A stretch of DNA of 36,966 nt from Candidatus Poribacteria bacterium (GCA_009845545.1 VXZK01000271.1:1-36966); one strand, 5' to 3'. Positions 16,394-25,607 are shown, numbered from the stretch's first letter. Numbers and translations are program-made. The notes: a model not told the origin generated them from the letters alone.

Positions 16394-18022
16394 ATGTCAT
16401 ACTCAAACTTAAAATTGCAGATACATCGGGACCAACTCACTTGGTTTCTGGACTTGCTTTTAGATGAAAGAGAGGTTTTCCAACTGAGTGCCTCTACCGG
16501 TATCGTTCCTGATGTGGACAAACTCTATGCCTTGTCAAGGCGAGAATTATTGGTAAATCTCACAGATGCGTTTTCGGGTGCAGTTGACGGTGCGGAACCT
16601 ACTGCTGAAAATAGCGATGCCGGCACATCCAAACCTGAAATCAACAACGGTGAAGCCTCAATCGAAGCGTTAGCCAGTCAGTTCCTCAGTGAGAAAGCAC
16701 AAGCCGCAATCTCGCGCGTGGGCTATATGGAGGTATCTGAAATCGAAACGTTTTTCAAAACGTCTGATATCCTCATCGAAGCAGGCGACTTCGCCGAAGT
16801 TGTATGGGCACTTCTTACTGACCAACGTACGGCTGTTGTCGAACACGGTTATAAACTCCTGAATACAACCTACGAATCTATAAACGTAGCACACACAAAT
16901 GGGTACGAACCCCCCACCCCTAACGAACGCCTCGAAGAAATTGAAGCTCAGACTGCCCACAATTTAGAAGACACAGATCAAAAACCGGGACATTCGGTGC
17001 GAGAAATTGAGCAACTTGAGCAGCAATTAGCAGACGCAAAAGCCGACTACCTCTCGCTTGAACAGAAACACAGCCGGTTAGACCAACAGCGTGCCTTTCT
17101 CTTAGAAGAGAATAAAGGACTGAAAAACAAAGCGGAAACCCAACACGGAAACGAGAAACGGTTGAAGGAACTTGAACAGGAAAATAGGGAACTCCGCAAA
17201 CAAGTTGCGCAATATACGGAGGACACTGCGGCGTTCCAGCAACTCACTAACGAACGCGAAGTCCTGCTCTTAGAAAAAGAACGGTTGGCAGAACAGTTGA
17301 AAGAATATGAACAGATTAAATCAGCCAAAGAGACCTTCACCACCGATCTTAAATTAGTTGAGGAAGCAATCTACAAAGGGCACCAAGGGCTTGAAGATTT
17401 TCAGACCAGCTTAGATAGCCATTTTGATGCATTGGAAAATTGTCATCAAGCCGCACGCGGCGCACTGAACCAGATTCGCCAGACTCTCGCTTATTTAGAT
17501 ACACAGCAACTTACCGAAGGCGAGGATACCTATCCGATGACCGCTGAGCAACCTCGCGTTGGTGTTTTTGTGGATGTCCAAAATATGTTTTACGCCGCCA
17601 AAGATCGGTTCGGAAGAAGAGTCGATTATATCAAACTCCTTGATCTGATCGTCGGACCGCGTTACCTAATGGTAGCGTATGCTTATGTCGTTCAGATCCC
17701 CGAAATTAATCAATCCAGTTTTCTGTCACTCCTTGAACACAACGGATATACAATTAAAAGTAAAGATTTACGCTTACGGGGTGATGGTTCAGCCAAAGGG
17801 GATTGGGATGTCGGGATCGCTGTAGATGTCGTCTCAATGCTCGGTTCATTGGATGTCGTCATCTTGGCAAGTGGGGACGGTGATTTCTGCCCGCTCGCCG
17901 AACTCATTAAACAACAAGATAAACGCGTCGAGGTCGTTGCTTTTGAACACAATACCTCCATGGATTTACAACAAATCGCAGACCAATTCTTCCCCATTGG
18001 AGACGAACTGCTCATTTCCTAA
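16394..18022 (+). CDS. Coiled-coil protein with C-terminal NYN (PIN-like) nuclease domain, LabA-like
   Basis: About 542 residues. Residues 1-190 are a helical region without a family I can name. Roughly 190-350 is a strongly predicted coiled coil with Glu/Gln/Lys heptads. From about 388 comes an NYN domain: VGVFVDVQNMFYAAKD with the first Asp and Asn, GDWDVGIAVDVVSM with the middle Asp pair, and ASGDGDFCPLAELI with the last acidic group. These are the metal-binding residues of PIN/FLAP-like RNases, so RNA cleavage is the likely activity. The ATG at 16394 has GGAG eight bases upstream and lies 28 bases after the dehydrogenase stop. Its place at the end of a sugar-nucleotide operon is unexplained. 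Confidence 0.85.
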   Translation: MSYSNLKLQIHRDQLTWFLDLLLDEREVFQLSASTGIVPDVDKLYALSRRELLVNLTDAFSGAVDGAEPTAENSDAGTSKPEINNGEASIEALASQFLSEKAQAAISRVGYMEVSEIETFFKTSDILIEAGDFAEVVWALLTDQRTAVVEHGYKLLNTTYESINVAHTNGYEPPTPNERLEEIEAQTAHNLEDTDQKPGHSVREIEQLEQQLADAKADYLSLEQKHSRLDQQRAFLLEENKGLKNKAETQHGNEKRLKELEQENRELRKQVAQYTEDTAAFQQLTNEREVLLLEKERLAEQLKEYEQIKSAKETFTTDLKLVEEAIYKGHQGLEDFQTSLDSHFDALENCHQAARGALNQIRQTLAYLDTQQLTEGEDTYPMTAEQPRVGVFVDVQNMFYAAKDRFGRRVDYIKLLDLIVGPRYLMVAYAYVVQIPEINQSSFLSLLEHNGYTIKSKDLRLRGDGSAKGDWDVGIAVDVVSMLGSLDVVILASGDGDFCPLAELIKQQDKRVEVVAFEHNTSMDLQQIADQFFPIGDELLIS

Positions 18023-18107
18023 AGAATTCTCGCGAGCCTAACTTGCTCCTATGATGAATCCCCTTCTTCAGCGTATATGTGCTGCTGTGCGGAAAGGAGG
18101 AATGCGT

Positions 18108-19589
18108 GTGCGGTATTCCAAAGCCATTTCAACTGATGGTTCTCTTCTACAATCTCGGATATGCCTCGCTCTCACGAGCTTTGCTGTGCTTATTGTAATA
18201 GACGCATCAAGCGCAGAATGGTCATCTTCAACAACACAAAATCTTCCATTGTGCACAGCAGAAAACGAACAACGCTTCCCGGTTCTCATTGCTGATGCCC
18301 AAGGCGGAACTATCGTCGCATGGAGCGATGCAAGGCATGCGAATCGCGATATTTTCGCGCAGCGCGTCAGTGCGACAGGAGATATGCACTGGAACGCGAA
18401 CGGTATCCCTATCTGCGATTTGCCTTCATCGCAAAGTTGGCCCCTGATTGTCAACGACACGATGGGCGGTGCTATTCTCGTTTGGGGAGATACACGACAC
18501 GGCAATCAGGACAGTTATGCCCAACGCATTGACGCAAACGGCAATAAACTCTGGGAGACTGAAGGCGTTCCGGTCTGTACGCACCCAACATTGCAAGATG
18601 ATTTGAACGCTATTGCTGACAGTAAAGGCGGTGTAATCGTTGTATGGGAGGATTGGCGAAACGGAAACCAAGATATTTATGCCCAAAGAATTGACAGTAC
18701 CGGAAAACCGCTTTGGGAAGCGAACGGTGTGCCAGTCTACAGCGGTGATGGAGACCAATATGACCCGGTTTTAATCGCAGATGGACAAGGCGGTGCCATT
18801 TTCGCATGGTGGGATATCAGCACTCCCGATTGGAATATATTCGCGCAACGCCTGTCTGCCGAAGGTAAACCTCTTTGGAACCCGGTTGATGCTGTAGAAG
18901 GCACTCCCATTCCAGTCTGTGTCGCGACAGGTAACCAAGGTGCACCGGTTGCAGTGAGCGATGAAAAAGGCGGCGTGTTTTTCGTCTGGTCAGACTACCG
19001 GAACGATCCGAATTTCTACACGAGTGCCCAGTTATATGCGCAACACATAAATGCTCAAGGGGATGCCCTGTGGGAAAAGGACGGCATCTTTGTCTGCGAA
19101 CTGCAGGTGAATCAGCAACAACCTGACTGTACCCCCGATGGAAGTGGTGGTTTCATCGTCACGTGGTGGGATGAGCGAAACATTTTCGCGGATATCTATG
19201 CGCAACGTATTAACGCAAATGGTGAACCGTTGTGGCACGACGAAAACTCACAGTTCCAAAAGGGGGGCATTCCTGTCTGCACTGAGGGCGGCGTTCAACG
19301 GCTTCCACAACTCGTTCCTACCGACGAAGGCGGAGCGATTGTCTATTGGCTCGATTATCGTGAAGATTTTGGCGATTCAACGGAGGATGCGATCTACGCA
19401 CAAAGGCTTAATGCTGATGGCAAACCGCTTTGGGAAATTAATGGCATCCCTGTCTGTAGTGCCCCAAAAGCACAAATTACGCCGCGCGCCATCCCGACAG
19501 GTGCTAACGCTGCAATCATCGTCTGGGGCGATGCCCGCGGTACGGATGACGATATCTATATCCATCGCATTCCGGATGCGGCAAAATAG
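18108..19589 (+). CDS. Secreted protein with eight tandem WxD-R-AQR repeats (beta-propeller-like)
   Basis: About 493 residues. After a signal peptide (ICLALTSFAVLIVIDASSA) it consists of eight units of about 45-65 residues. Each has the pattern GG-x-IVxWxDxR, then DIYAQRI, then G-x-x-LW, then GIPVC. The N-terminal LPLC matches the IPVC that ends the later units, which suggests a closed ring such as a beta-propeller. Each unit boundary carries one Cys except one that has VY. A consensus AAGGAGG at 18094-18100 places the start at GTG 18108 (spacing seven) rather than the ATG at 18102 (spacing one) or the one at 18051. The role is unknown; similar repeat proteins are usually exported surface proteins. 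Confidence 0.75.
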   Translation: MRYSKAISTDGSLLQSRICLALTSFAVLIVIDASSAEWSSSTTQNLPLCTAENEQRFPVLIADAQGGTIVAWSDARHANRDIFAQRVSATGDMHWNANGIPICDLPSSQSWPLIVNDTMGGAILVWGDTRHGNQDSYAQRIDANGNKLWETEGVPVCTHPTLQDDLNAIADSKGGVIVVWEDWRNGNQDIYAQRIDSTGKPLWEANGVPVYSGDGDQYDPVLIADGQGGAIFAWWDISTPDWNIFAQRLSAEGKPLWNPVDAVEGTPIPVCVATGNQGAPVAVSDEKGGVFFVWSDYRNDPNFYTSAQLYAQHINAQGDALWEKDGIFVCELQVNQQQPDCTPDGSGGFIVTWWDERNIFADIYAQRINANGEPLWHDENSQFQKGGIPVCTEGGVQRLPQLVPTDEGGAIVYWLDYREDFGDSTEDAIYAQRLNADGKPLWEINGIPVCSAPKAQITPRAIPTGANAAIIVWGDARGTDDDIYIHRIPDAAK

Positions 19590-19645
19590 CGGTGACTTCG
19601 CGGGCTTTCTATGTGATAATACATGCAACAAAGGAGGGCGAAAAC

Positions 19646-20023
19646 ATGTCGGAGCAAGATTTCAGAGAACGCGTATTGAGTGCTATTGATGATCTCAAAC
19701 GGACGATCGACCGAATGGACGATAGAATAGATAGAAGACTGACAACCATAGAGGAGGATGCAAGAAATTTACGCGATGAGCTCGGTACACTGCGTGGTGA
19801 GGTTAAACAGACTATCGAACGGATGGATGAGAAAGTTGATGACCGTTTCACAACAGTAGGAAAAGAGGTGAGTGAGCTGCGCGGTGACATTAGATGGATT
19901 CGCGGTAAATTAGAAGGAAGACAGGAAGCAACATCAAACAAAGACGTAAAGACTGCAATATGGATAGCACTCGGATCTGCATTAGCAGCCATCATATCAC
20001 TGATTAAGTCGTTCTGGCAATAG
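19646..20023 (+). CDS. Small coiled-coil protein with C-terminal membrane anchor
   Basis: A 125-residue protein of unknown function. Residues 1-95 form a charged coiled coil built on a repeating DRR/DDR and T-V/I pattern (MDDRIDRRLTTIEEDARNL and MDEKVDDRFTTVGKEVSEL are a duplicated unit). The C-terminus is one membrane segment (IWIALGSALAAIISLIKSF), so it would be tail-anchored with the coil in the cytoplasm. The ATG at 19646 has AAGGAGG eight bases upstream. The stop lies 31 bases before the start of the phosphodiesterase gene, with which it is probably cotranscribed. Similar short coiled-coil tail-anchored proteins are common and mostly uncharacterised. Confidence 0.75.
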   Translation: MSEQDFRERVLSAIDDLKRTIDRMDDRIDRRLTTIEEDARNLRDELGTLRGEVKQTIERMDEKVDDRFTTVGKEVSELRGDIRWIRGKLEGRQEATSNKDVKTAIWIALGSALAAIISLIKSFWQ

Positions 20024-20054
20024 GGTGTTCCGAAAAAATAGAGAAGGAGTTCTT

Positions 20055-22028
20055 ATGACGAAACGCACGCAGCTCGCCCCTGCGAAACGCGCAATTATTA
20101 TCGGCATGGATGGAGCAAGCATGGAGCTGGTTAAGAATATGATTGACTGGGGACATACCCCGAACATGGCGAAATTGCTCCAAACAGGAGTCTACCGTCC
20201 GATGATCGGCGTATTTCCGACATTGACACCTCCCGGATGGACAGCACTCTCAACAGGTTCCTGGCCCGGGACACATCAGGTCATGGATTTTAATATTCGG
20301 GCTGTCGGGGAACGGCTTGACAAAACGGTATGGGGTATTAACACAGGACTGTGCCAATCCGAATACTTATGGAATCTTGTAGAACGTGCCGGCGGCAAAC
20401 CGATTTTAGTGAAATGGGAAATGTCCTGGCCCCCCACTGTCAAGACTGGTATTCAGGTGGAGGGCACAGGACCAGGGGTCTCCAACCACCATCAGATTGC
20501 CGGGTATCACCTCTTTGTCGCCGGAAAATGGGCACCGCGTCCTATTGGTGGACAACGCGACCCGGAAACCCTTGATCCGAGCGCATTACAGAAAGTACGA
20601 CATATTGATCCTGTTACGATTGAAGCCGTTGACAATGAGAAATGGAGTGATTTGCCTGATTCCACTGAACCGGCGCAGGAGGTTGCGCTGACGATCCGAC
20701 CCCTGGCACGCGGCAGAGAAGATGTGATGCCTTCAGTCTACTCCGAGAGCGAAGCCTCCGACGCTTCTCAACAAAAAGTTGGGCGTGTTCCAAAACCGTT
20801 TTACGGATTGATTTACGCCTCCGGCGACACGGGTTACGACCGAGTGAGGATTTGCAAGAGCCGATCTGGAGCAGATAGCGTCGCCGATCTGGGTGTCGGT
20901 GAATGGAGCGAATGGTGGTTAGATAGTTTTGAAATTGACGGTAACAATGCAGAGGGTTACGTCCGCATGAAACTTGTGACGCTCACATCAACGGCTGATG
21001 CTTTTGAACTCTTTGTGCCACAAATCTGGCCCAGAGTCGGATATACCGTCCCGGATACAGTCGCCACGACGATTGATACGGAAATCGGTTCGTTCCTCCA
21101 AAACCCGGCGCGCGATGCCCTCGGACAAATGGACGACGACACCTATTTTGAAGTCTTAGATTACCACCACCAACGTCTCGCAGATGTTGCGACACACCTT
21201 GCTCAGAACAACGATTGGGACGTTTTAATGGTAGAGAGCCACGCGCCGGACTATGCCAGCCACTTCTTCCTTAGCCAAGCGGATGAGATCAGCGGCGCAC
21301 CACCGGAAACAATCCATCGGTGCCGTGAAGGGTTACGGCGCACTTATGAATCCGTTGATCGGATGATTGGGCGTGTCGTGGAATGCGCTGATGACGATAC
21401 AGTTGTCCTCGTCTGTGCCGACCACGGCGGGACCCCGAACCAATTTCGTGCCGTGGATATTGAATCGGTCTTGGCAGAGACAGGGTTTATTGTCAAAGAT
21501 GCAAACGGGGAAATAGATTGGACAAAAACACGGGCTGTTAATGTCGGATTAGTGCATATCTTCATTAACTTAGCCGGACGTGAACCGGAAGGGATTGTCG
21601 CTCCTGAGGACTATGAGGCAACACAACGGGAAATCATCGCAGCATTGCATACTTACAAGGATGCCAAAACTGGACGGCATCCGTTCACTTTAGCCGTCAC
21701 GCGTGCAGATGCTGAGATGTTTAACCTACAAGGCGAATTAGTCGGTGATGTGGTCTATGCACTGCGCCCCGAATTCGATGGCGCGCACGGTAAGCAGTTG
21801 CCTTCCGTGAGTTTCGGTATCGGCGGCCAGCACTCTACATTTATTTTATCGGGGGCTGGCGTTCGGCAAGGCGTTGCGTTGGAACGGCAGGTTCGCGTTG
21901 TCGATGTTGCCCCGACACTCTGCTATCTACTCGGACTTCCAATGCCTGATAGGGTAGAGGGCGGTGTCGTTTACGAGGCATTAACGGATCCGAATTGGCA
22001 TTTGACAGCACTCACAGATTTAGAGTAG
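20055..22028 (+). CDS. Type I phosphodiesterase / nucleotide pyrophosphatase family protein (alkaline phosphatase superfamily)
   Basis: About 657 residues. N-terminal AIIIGMDGAS gives the first metal Asp, and FPTLTPPGWTALSTGSW holds the Thr nucleophile of the family. The later metal ligands are visible in ESHAPDYASHFF and VCADHGG, and in GIGGQHSTF near the C-terminus, so two-metal catalysis on phosphate or phosphonate esters is expected. A domain of about 150 residues is inserted between the nucleophile and the second ligand set. The ATG at 20055 follows AAGGAG by five bases. There is no signal peptide, so it is probably cytoplasmic. The true substrate cannot be inferred. Phosphoglycerate mutase and sulfatases share the fold, but the motifs fit phosphodiesterases best. 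Confidence 0.85.
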   Translation: MTKRTQLAPAKRAIIIGMDGASMELVKNMIDWGHTPNMAKLLQTGVYRPMIGVFPTLTPPGWTALSTGSWPGTHQVMDFNIRAVGERLDKTVWGINTGLCQSEYLWNLVERAGGKPILVKWEMSWPPTVKTGIQVEGTGPGVSNHHQIAGYHLFVAGKWAPRPIGGQRDPETLDPSALQKVRHIDPVTIEAVDNEKWSDLPDSTEPAQEVALTIRPLARGREDVMPSVYSESEASDASQQKVGRVPKPFYGLIYASGDTGYDRVRICKSRSGADSVADLGVGEWSEWWLDSFEIDGNNAEGYVRMKLVTLTSTADAFELFVPQIWPRVGYTVPDTVATTIDTEIGSFLQNPARDALGQMDDDTYFEVLDYHHQRLADVATHLAQNNDWDVLMVESHAPDYASHFFLSQADEISGAPPETIHRCREGLRRTYESVDRMIGRVVECADDDTVVLVCADHGGTPNQFRAVDIESVLAETGFIVKDANGEIDWTKTRAVNVGLVHIFINLAGREPEGIVAPEDYEATQREIIAALHTYKDAKTGRHPFTLAVTRADAEMFNLQGELVGDVVYALRPEFDGAHGKQLPSVSFGIGGQHSTFILSGAGVRQGVALERQVRVVDVAPTLCYLLGLPMPDRVEGGVVYEALTDPNWHLTALTDLE

Positions 22029-22056
22029 TTTTGACTTACACATTCTGCTTTAAAGT

Positions 22057-22080
22057 CCCCCTGATAAGGGGATTTAGGGG
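22057..22080. repeat. CCCCC/GGGG hairpin between convergent genes
   Basis: CCCCC at 22057-22061 pairs with GGGG at 22068-22071 or with a second GGGG at 22077-22080, followed by TTTATTT. It sits in the 72-base gap between two converging genes, so it may serve as a bidirectional terminator. It also resembles dispersed intergenic repeats seen in many bacteria. Confidence 0.45.
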
Positions 22081-22100
22081 TTTATTTGCGTAAGTGCCGA

Positions 22101-22802
22101 TTAAATCTTGTCGGATATTTTATACTTCAGCATGAAATGGATGTGCCGCGCTGCATCTCTAATGGGTTTAAGTTTTGACTCGCCTGCACGATGGTAGTAG
22201 TTGATAGGAATTTCAAGAATTTTTAAGTTTGCTTGCACCGCTTTGATGACCATTTCCGACGCGAATTCCATGCCAGTTGTTTGTAATGCCATGCGTGTGT
22301 ATGCCTCCTCCGTGAAGGAACGCATCCCGCAGTGTGAGTCGGAGATTGAGGTTCCGAAAAGCCAACGCAGAATACCGGATAGGATAGGGTTGCCGATGTA
22401 GCGGCGCGCCCAAGGCATCGCACCCGGTAGCATCTCCCTCTTGAACCGATTTCCCATTACCAAATCAAACCCTTCGTGTAAAGGGATAATGAAACGTCCC
22501 AGGTCTGTAAAATCATAAGTATCGTCGGCATCGCCCATGACGATAAACTTGCCTTGTGCAGCGGCGAAACCTGCAAGATACGCCGCACCATAACCGCGCA
22601 GCGGTTGATGCACCACACGCACACCGAAACACTCGGCAATAGCGACAGATTCATCAGTGGATCCGTTATCTGCAACGACCACCTCACCTTGAACCCCTAA
22701 AGTGTTTAGGGCACGTTGTGCCTTCTCAATGCATGTGCCGAGTGTTTCTTGCTCGTTGAGACACGGCATCACGACAGAGACCTCAATGCTTTGATTTTTC
22801 AT
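22101..22802 (-). CDS. GT2 glycosyltransferase, polyprenyl/dolichyl-phosphate sugar synthase-like (Dpm1-like)
   Basis: This 233-residue enzyme has the GT-A fold of family 2: VSVVMPCLNEQETLGTCI at the N-terminus, the nucleotide-binding DNGSTDES, the metal-binding GDADDTYDFTD, and SDSHCGMRSFTEEAY later. The short length without C-terminal membrane helices is like soluble Dpm1. Such enzymes move a hexose from a nucleotide sugar to a polyprenyl phosphate carrier. The ATG overlaps the STT3 stop (ATGA, 22799-22802) and has GGAG eight bases upstream, so the two proteins are made together. That pairing suggests it makes the lipid-linked donor or an extending sugar for the oligosaccharyltransferase. 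Confidence 0.88.
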   Translation of the reverse strand: MKNQSIEVSVVMPCLNEQETLGTCIEKAQRALNTLGVQGEVVVADNGSTDESVAIAECFGVRVVHQPLRGYGAAYLAGFAAAQGKFIVMGDADDTYDFTDLGRFIIPLHEGFDLVMGNRFKREMLPGAMPWARRYIGNPILSGILRWLFGTSISDSHCGMRSFTEEAYTRMALQTTGMEFASEMVIKAVQANLKILEIPINYYHRAGESKLKPIRDAARHIHFMLKYKISDKI

Positions 22803-25210
22803 TGCGTTGACTCCAGTTCGGTTGCGAGATATTTCTCATCCGTTTTGATATCAGGTGGATAGCGAATCTCCCATACTTTCACTTTGGCATCGGTAGCATT
22901 ACTTGTTGGATAGACACGGATAAACGCCTCGCTATGTTGGCCTCGTAGAAACAACTTAACAGCGAGGCTATTCCAACCAAGAGACGGAATATAATAAGCC
23001 TTGTCAAGGGTTGCCTTGGAGTCAAAGTCTAAAACGACACCGCCATTTTCAATATCTACCGTTTGTAAAGATGGTTTATCGGAATTTACAGAGATCTCTT
23101 GGAATATGTTACGATGCGTTTTAAGATGAACAGCAACAACTATCTTTTGTTGTGTACCAGCTACAACATGTGCATGAGTGCCGGGGCTCCGGACAGGTGT
23201 CTTTGAAACCATGTCAATAAATGCCAGAGGGGTTCCGCCCCATTTGGGTCGTATTTGGTAGGGTGCCCCGATGGGTGTCTCTGTAGACTTGAGCTCATAA
23301 AATCTAAAACGCCTATCATCTTTTTGATTACTGCCGATGAATGAGAAATTTTTGGATTGAGATGTTACGCCGTGCTTTGTTAGCATTAGGTGTGTGGCAC
23401 CGTGGGTTTTTAGGAATTCGAGTGCTTCTTTCTCGTCTTGTGCACAGAAGACATGTCTATAATAGAGGTGTACCCAATGCGGAATGAAATGGTCTGAATC
23501 TGTGATAGTTTTAACACCGGCGAGAACATTAAGCTGCGTTCCATATCCCCAGTTTGCTGCGATAACGGCGTTTTGTGGAAGTGTGTCTTTCATCCATACT
23601 AAGGTTTGTGTGAGGCTTTCATCTTTGCCCGGTGAAGGTTTCTGCATATTGGCGGCAGCGTGAATGGCGCGATTCGCGTGCCCACCGATCGGGTTCCAGA
23701 AGCCAACAAATAGTAACACAACGATGGCAAAATAGGCAGCAGTCCGTTGTTCATTGACTTGGTGGTAAAGAATCTCCGCATCTTTGAGTTTTTGTATAAG
23801 TGAAGCAGTACAAAACAAAAGGAGTGATACAGTGCCGTAAGCAAGTGGCACACCAATGAAGAAGTCATAACGTTTTCCACCACGTGCAAGTGCCACCCAC
23901 AGCAGAAACCAGACCAGCATAACAAGCATCATCTGTTCATTTTTGGAGGTATCATGCCGTAGCGTTGTGATGCCCACCGCAATGAGGGTCATAACTAAGG
24001 CGGTGAAGAAGAGGGTATTGCATAGGTTTGTACCGATAAGACCATTTACCGGTTCGCGAAAGAAAGTTGCTCCAACAAATAGAGACAGCGAGAGTGCCAA
24101 AGGGATCCCTTCCCATTTCCACAACTGGATGCTTCCTATGATGAACCCGATACTACCTAACACAAACACCGCACCATATCGATGTTTCCAATATCCGAAT
24201 TTTGGGTCGGCTAACTCACCAATATCCGCCATCAGTCGGCTTTCACGAAACGGGAACGCGGTGCTAGCGAAAGTATCAACTTGGGAAAAAATATAGTAAA
24301 TCCCTGTGGCGACAGCAAGAAGTGTTAATCCCCATGCAAGCTTCCGAGCATGGGCACCGACAGACTTAACATACAAGAGGAGCAAATACCGCATCCCACG
24401 TAGTGCTAAAATCGCTAGCGGTGGAAGAAGTGTAAGAGCAGCAATATGTGTAGAGAAGCCATATCCGCTCCGATAAGCAGGACTCATGAGATAAAGCCAC
24501 GGCACAAACATGAGTATCCAAAGAACGTATTCTTTTAAATTATGTTCCGTGTCTGTGGTACAGAACGTCCAGAGTTCTATAGAAAGGATGATTAAAAGAA
24601 AAAAGCCGAAGCCCTCCCAACTCATACCACCTAAAAAGACGATAAATCCGGAGAGTGCGGCTACAAGGTATCTACGCTGTCCGGATTCTATCTGCGTCTT
24701 CCAAAGGTAACTTGTGACAGCAAGTACGCCGATCATCCAACACCACGCGTCTCTATCTCCGAAGCCGGCGGCACTACGCTCAATACTTCCAGGGAGGGTT
24801 GCCAAAAGCACACCAACGATAGATGCAAAGAGGAGACCGTGAGCGCGTGCAAGAAAAAGAAAAAGTACACCGAGTCCAAGCGTGAAACAGATGACAGGAA
24901 AGTAGAGTTGGAGCTCATAAAGAGGCGCCCACGGGAGCAATTTGTGGGTGTAGGCGATGGCATAAGCGTAGAGCGAGAGGAGTTGTCCATTATCTCTACC
25001 GTCTGGTAGCCAACGGAACATATCACGTTCCGGGAGAGTACCCTGCTCCTCAATAATTTGTGCCTGCCAATAGTAGAGATAGGCATCATGTCCAGCAAAT
25101 TGTCCTTCTGGAAAACGTTCTGCCCCTTGGACGCGTATCCAGAAGGTAAGGATTAGAATACTGAGCAAAGCGACACCAACGCAGAGACGTTTGACAAGTG
25201 GATTTCTCAT
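22799..25210 (-). CDS. STT3-type oligosaccharyltransferase-like membrane protein (AglB/PglB-like)
   Basis: 803 residues: about 13 membrane helices up to residue 505, then a soluble C-terminal region, the layout of STT3/AglB/PglB, which transfer a lipid-linked glycan to Asn of secreted proteins. GHDAYLYYWQA supplies the loop-1 Asp (D42). AGFGDRDAWCWM gives the DxD pair D152/D154. DIGELADP around E332 is in the position of the TIxE/SVSE loop. RYDFF near residue 449 is in the position of the sequon-contacting Arg region. Where the family has WWDYG, this protein has NWGYG (553-557), losing one Trp and the Asp. I am confident of the fold but less so of Asn specificity. The gene begins four bases after the frameshifted membrane protein and overlaps the GT2 gene. 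Confidence 0.8.
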   Translation of the reverse strand: MRNPLVKRLCVGVALLSILILTFWIRVQGAERFPEGQFAGHDAYLYYWQAQIIEEQGTLPERDMFRWLPDGRDNGQLLSLYAYAIAYTHKLLPWAPLYELQLYFPVICFTLGLGVLFLFLARAHGLLFASIVGVLLATLPGSIERSAAGFGDRDAWCWMIGVLAVTSYLWKTQIESGQRRYLVAALSGFIVFLGGMSWEGFGFFLLIILSIELWTFCTTDTEHNLKEYVLWILMFVPWLYLMSPAYRSGYGFSTHIAALTLLPPLAILALRGMRYLLLLYVKSVGAHARKLAWGLTLLAVATGIYYIFSQVDTFASTAFPFRESRLMADIGELADPKFGYWKHRYGAVFVLGSIGFIIGSIQLWKWEGIPLALSLSLFVGATFFREPVNGLIGTNLCNTLFFTALVMTLIAVGITTLRHDTSKNEQMMLVMLVWFLLWVALARGGKRYDFFIGVPLAYGTVSLLLFCTASLIQKLKDAEILYHQVNEQRTAAYFAIVVLLFVGFWNPIGGHANRAIHAAANMQKPSPGKDESLTQTLVWMKDTLPQNAVIAANWGYGTQLNVLAGVKTITDSDHFIPHWVHLYYRHVFCAQDEKEALEFLKTHGATHLMLTKHGVTSQSKNFSFIGSNQKDDRRFRFYELKSTETPIGAPYQIRPKWGGTPLAFIDMVSKTPVRSPGTHAHVVAGTQQKIVVAVHLKTHRNIFQEISVNSDKPSLQTVDIENGGVVLDFDSKATLDKAYYIPSLGWNSLAVKLFLRGQHSEAFIRVYPTSNATDAKVKVWEIRYPPDIKTDEKYLATELESTQ

Positions 25211-25214
25211 AAAA

Positions 25215-25607
25215 CTACAACCCTAACTCTCGACGGAGTTGACTCATCACCTGATTTGCAGTTTCACTGCCCCATTGTTGGATAAAATACGCCTTCGCTT
25301 CGGAGAGGATATCTTCTACAATTTCACGCGGGATTAGTGAAAAGACTGCGTTAATTTCAGCAAACATCTCAGGCTGCGCGCGCTGCACACGTTCTAAAAG
25401 TGCCTGCTGCGATTCGGCAGTTGGATATGCTTCAAAGAAGTCTTCCTTCGTCATGGTAGAGATTTCTAAGAGTTCAGGATATTTTTCTGCAAACCTGCGA
25501 TCCAAGTCTTCCAAGGTTTCCATGACCGTTGTTACCCATTCTTCAATTTCCTCATCTGAAAGTGATGAATCTTCAGGTGCTGGCGAGGTATCGTTTGCGG
25601 TATCCAC
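25215..25607 (-). CDS. C-terminal part of a frameshifted membrane protein
   Basis: From GTG 25607 the reading frame gives 130 residues: an acidic Ser/Pro-rich start (SPAPEDSSLSDEEIEEW), then an all-helical domain ending SQLRRELGL. No ribosome site precedes the GTG, and a stop codon lies four codons upstream in this frame. The previous frame runs over it by 76 bases with a tail of unlike composition. One added base in the C5 run just upstream, or a -1 ribosomal slip on CCC, would join both into one protein of about 225 residues. I therefore read this as the second half of one gene rather than an independent one. No family recognised. Confidence 0.6.
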   Translation of the reverse strand: MDTANDTSPAPEDSSLSDEEIEEWVTTVMETLEDLDRRFAEKYPELLEISTMTKEDFFEAYPTAESQQALLERVQRAQPEMFAEINAVFSLIPREIVEDILSEAKAYFIQQWGSETANQVMSQLRRELGL

